Positions 61,212 through 64,000 of a DNA stretch of 64,000 bases are shown piece after piece; position 1 is the first letter of the stretch, and each line of letters opens with the position of its first letter. Position numbers and translations under genes: made by a program. Under the pieces are notes generated by a model, which did not search any database, was not told the DNA's origin, and worked only from the letters and a program-made list of their open reading frames with translations. This DNA is from Kappaphycus alvarezii (taxonomy: Eukaryota; Rhodophyta; Florideophyceae; Gigartinales; Solieriaceae): assembly GCA_002205965.3 (NCBI GenBank), contig NADL03000464.1, positions 806,001 through 870,000 of the forward strand. The letters are read 5' to 3'.

Positions 61212-62930
61212 TCAACTGTTAGGCGATCGACCAGTGGGCAATCCAGGTCGTTTCCATGATATGAATAGGGTTTTCGACTTTTCAGGATCCTTGGTCACAA
61301 GGGCGACTTGACGAAGTATTCCCGTGAGATTTGACTTCTGTTCCTTCGTCTTATGAACGAAGTAGCGAAGCAGTTCCTTGAGAGGAATCCGTTGACGATC
61401 TCGAAGAAGTACATTTAGCACAGAAATGACATGTTGCCGATTAGGAAGTGTGCCAGGAGGAGGCAGTAGATTGGACAGATCAAGCCTTTGAGGTGTGTTT
61501 CCCTTCGGAGATCTGCTTGGAGACGGGCTGGCCGCCATAGGAGTCGCAAGACTTGGGGTGGTCCCCCGGGAGGGCCCCTGTCTGGAGGCACCTGGCGGGG
61601 TAGGTTGGGCAGACCGATTTGCAGCACTTGACGGAGAAACGGCCCGAGAGGGAGATGGAGAGCGTGAAGGGGAAGCTGAACGTTTTCCATGTGCAGGTTC
61701 CTCATCTGATTCTGACCCAGGCGACGCTGGGCGTGAGGTAATTGGCTCATCCTTGATCAATTTGCGAAAGTCTCTAGCGTTTTGTTCAACATCCAGGACG
61801 CGATTCTCAGTCTTCGGGACGGTTTCCTTGTCCTCCTGGGCGACATCATCGTTATCGAATTCTTGCTCAAAGTCAAACTCTTCCTTGACGCCGTCATCGT
61901 TCACATTTCGACTCTTGCGACTTCTCTGAATGCCGAAGCTGGCAAACTCCTTGCTTGCTTTGATGCGAGTATTGTCACCCATGTTCTGCTCTCGAACGTT
62001 CTGTGCCTCCTCATACTTGACTTGAAACTTTGTGATTCGGTCCTGCCCCTTCCTTGACGCCTTGGCCATAAGGGCCTCCACGGATTCTCCGCCACCGGCA
62101 CCTTGGGCGCGATTCGCCCGAAAGGAGAACCAGGAGTAGTCATCAATTGGCATTACATCAACGGTTTTGCTGCCCTCAGAAAGCACCATGATGGCATAAC
62201 TCGACGTTGCCTTGCCATCAAAAGTCCCTGCAAATACATCAACGTCTTGGTCTTGTTCTTGATTACCGTTGTCGCCATCGGCTTTATCGCTAGGATGCGC
62301 GCTTGTATTCGCATTAGCGCCGCCCATGCCAGCCGCAGATGCTTGTCTCGCGGCTTCCTCCTTACGCAATTTTTCCTCATGGATATGTTTTGGGGTGACT
62401 TCCATGGTCCACCCGTTACGGTAACGGTCCGGAATACTAACAATACCCTGCTTGTCATAACGCTCCAACCTGCGCCTTCCGGAGAAACTCTTGTAGTATA
62501 TCCTTTGCTTGCGATCCGCCTCAATTCCCTCTTTCCTCGTCTGCAAAGTAGGCTCTGAATTACGATACATCCTGACATGCGGGTCGTCCTCAAGATCTGG
62601 CGCACGGGTCACAAACTTGGCAACGATGTAATCCCTCAAAGCTCCGGTCCCAGATGCACGCAGGAGAAAGTCATCGGGATGGGGGGCTTCCTTCTTTCGC
62701 CGTTTCGAGTCTGGTAGGGATGAGGAGGAATCAGCTCGGTCACGACGCTTATTCGGCCTGATGGAGGGAGAGGCAGCCAGGTCGGGACGAGTTGCCGCGG
62801 AGACGAGGGGTTCGTCGTCGTCATCGTCATCGACGTCGATGTCGTCATCAACGTAGCCGCCTCCTCCTTGGACAATGTCGGTGTCCAGGCCATCGGCATC
62901 CATGCTGTCGTCAGCCATGTGATTGTCCAT
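61212..62930 (-). CDS. GTF2F1: General transcription factor TFIIF alpha subunit (RAP74)
   Basis: TFIIF binds RNA polymerase II and acts in initiation and elongation. The 572-residue protein begins with an acidic, Lys/Arg-rich segment. From about residue 98 the RAP74 N-terminal domain is visible (D-Y-I-V-A-K-F, R-M-Y-R-N-S-E). Its triple-barrel strands appear at about 240-275 (S-S-Y-A-I-M-V-L-S-E-G and D-D-Y-S-W-F-S-F). A charged, Ser-rich linker follows. The C-terminal winged helix at about 505-565 is R-Q-H-V-I-S-V-L-N-V-L-L then P-L-K-E-L-L-R-Y-F, the part that contacts the FCP1 phosphatase in other organisms. The ATG at 62930 is preferred; the frame is open to an ATG at 63161, which would add 77 residues of unlikely composition. 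Single exon. Confidence 0.85.
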   Translation of the reverse strand: MDNHMADDSMDADGLDTDIVQGGGGYVDDDIDVDDDDDDEPLVSAATRPDLAASPSIRPNKRRDRADSSSSLPDSKRRKKEAPHPDDFLLRASGTGALRDYIVAKFVTRAPDLEDDPHVRMYRNSEPTLQTRKEGIEADRKQRIYYKSFSGRRRLERYDKQGIVSIPDRYRNGWTMEVTPKHIHEEKLRKEEAARQASAAGMGGANANTSAHPSDKADGDNGNQEQDQDVDVFAGTFDGKATSSYAIMVLSEGSKTVDVMPIDDYSWFSFRANRAQGAGGGESVEALMAKASRKGQDRITKFQVKYEEAQNVREQNMGDNTRIKASKEFASFGIQRSRKSRNVNDDGVKEEFDFEQEFDNDDVAQEDKETVPKTENRVLDVEQNARDFRKLIKDEPITSRPASPGSESDEEPAHGKRSASPSRSPSPSRAVSPSSAANRSAQPTPPGASRQGPSRGTTPSLATPMAASPSPSRSPKGNTPQRLDLSNLLPPPGTLPNRQHVISVLNVLLRDRQRIPLKELLRYFVHKTKEQKSNLTGILRQVALVTKDPEKSKTLFISWKRPGLPTGRSPNS

Positions 62931-64000
62931 CAAGGGGTTGGGAAAGTTGTTGGCTTCGCGAAAATTAAGTAGCGAATGTGTGGACGGGTTGAGGAGTTGA
63001 ACGGCAGGGGAAGCGGTGGGGACTATGTAATGTCTCGGAGACCGGGTGTTGACTTTGCGGTAAGCGGCCGCGTGGACTGGAGAAGACGGCAATAAATGGC
63101 GTCTCGCGGATGGAGTTGAGAGGATAAAAAATGATAATTTTTTGGAGTACATTTGCCACATTACTAGTGGCTAGTTTTAATCAAAATCAATGAAATACGT
63201 ATGTACAGTACGCTGGACTAGAAATGACAATGCCGAGATGCTAAATGCGCCGGGACAAGTTTCAGAGTTTCCTAATGCCTCCATCCCCTCAAGCTTTCAA
63301 ACAACGGGCCACATTTGACAAACCTTTGGAATTCGAACAGCATCGAGAACAAGCATATGCACTGGCCACAAGCTCTTGTAGAAAGTGGTCGTCAAAGATT
63401 TTATTACGGCTGTATTCTGCTCTGGCTCTGGATGTTCATTTACCAAGTGCATTGACATCGTCGCTTTGCAGGTTTACTTGCAAATATTTATTTTTAACTA
63501 GCTCTAGGTACCTTTGCAACTTTATGCTATTGCCTGCATTGCCCTTTCGCACATATCCGTTCAAGTGGTCACAACTGGTTATATTGTTTGAGTTGTCTTT
63601 GAAACCCTTTCTGTGCTGCAATTGCAATGACTAAATCTCTACGAGGCTATTTTCTGACTCCGATTCTGCACTGAAATTCAGGCGACGGACGCGTCCAATT
63701 GGAAAATACATCTGCTCGAATTGCCCACGTCTAAATTTTAATCATAAGCCCAGCAGCATTTTTTGTCGACAAGAATTCATTTGCATCCTGATCTTGTGCG
63801 ATTTCAGAGTGTGATGTTGAAATCGCAGTAATACGGGTTGCCAAGCCGTGACCGAGGAAAATCGTTCGGAGCAAGTGAGAAATCAGGAAATTCAGGTATG
63901 AGGAGCGCACAATTGTGCTGTGTCTGCCCGTTCCGCGTGATCCAGTGCACTTTGAGGTCAAGGATGAAACACATGGTCACTGACTACTCTCACTTAGCGA
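62931..64000. other. Right-end region without a supported gene
   Basis: Contains the TFIIF promoter and, from 63162, AT-rich DNA. A plus-strand frame at 63245-63634 starts with ATG (129 codons) and a minus frame at 63731-63961 also exists, but neither has a motif. A short GTACAGTAC lies at 63204-63212. Confidence 0.45.

Noticed and set aside
62931-63161. Upstream in-frame ATG for TFIIF alpha
   Set aside because: The added 77 residues do not resemble the acidic start of the family, and the nuclear protein needs no such extension.
63245-63634. ATG-started 129-codon frame at the right end
   Set aside because: No motif, unusual composition and AT-rich surroundings; there is not enough to call a gene.
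1-64000. tRNA, rRNA, CRISPR arrays and bacterial operon signals
   Set aside because: I scanned for tRNA T-arm consensus, rRNA-like blocks and regularly spaced repeats and saw none. The pentamer clusters have no spacers, and gene structure is eukaryotic.

Overview
The window is nuclear DNA of a eukaryotic alga, most likely a red alga. The reasons are these. It carries a bacterial-type ribosome-assembly GTPase (Der/EngA), a 6-phosphogluconate dehydrogenase and a UMP-CMP kinase with N-terminal extensions that could target them to an organelle. It also has eukaryotic housekeeping genes (TFIIF alpha, cytosolic PheRS alpha, HSF, a MORC ATPase) that are almost all intron-less. A Ty1/copia element resembles the aquatic GalEa/PyRE1G-type elements. 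Short-intergenic gene blocks alternate with retrotransposon blocks, which recalls Chondrus crispus, but I cannot confirm the species from sequence alone.

Layout. 1-3.4 kb: a LINE-type tail and a decayed pogo/Tigger (DDE_1) transposon split by a 0.63-kb insertion. 3.9-6.8 kb: UMP-CMP kinase (+) and Der GTPase (-), convergent. 7.4-13.4 kb: a complete Ty1/copia element (two 638-bp LTRs, 5-bp target duplication, damaged coding region). 13.46-15.04 kb: a Tc1/mariner element with nested inverted repeats. 15.3-23.7 kb: two LTRs related to the downstream gypsy LTRs, in opposite orientation, bracketing about 6.9 kb of AT-rich, apparently non-coding DNA. 24.0-36.7 kb: an old Ty3/gypsy element with broken gag-pol, a tandem-repeat zone and an antisense reading frame before its 3' LTR. 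37.1-39.6 kb: a second pogo-type transposon with 27-bp terminal inverted repeats.

40.3-62.9 kb is a gene-dense block: heat-shock factor (+), a small cupin (+), a proline-rich charged protein (-), a secreted/membrane HEXXH protein (+), a LINE relic (-), PheRS alpha (-), an ABHD13/BEM46 hydrolase with three short introns (+), 6PGDH (-), a MORC-family protein (+) and TFIIF alpha (-). Strands mostly alternate, giving convergent pairs with only 0.14-0.6 kb between stop codons and divergent pairs with longer promoters.

The genes do not form one pathway. Information processing (PheRS, TFIIF, HSF, MORC, Der), nucleotide and pentose-phosphate metabolism are represented. Intergenic DNA repeatedly carries runs of a TACTG/CAGTA pentamer that forms GTAC-centred palindromes and is absent from the coding regions. 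The most unusual items are the inverted LTR pair, the copia element whose LTRs look new while its proteins look dead, the antisense frame in the gypsy element, the dispersed pentamer and the MORC protein without a normal ATP site.
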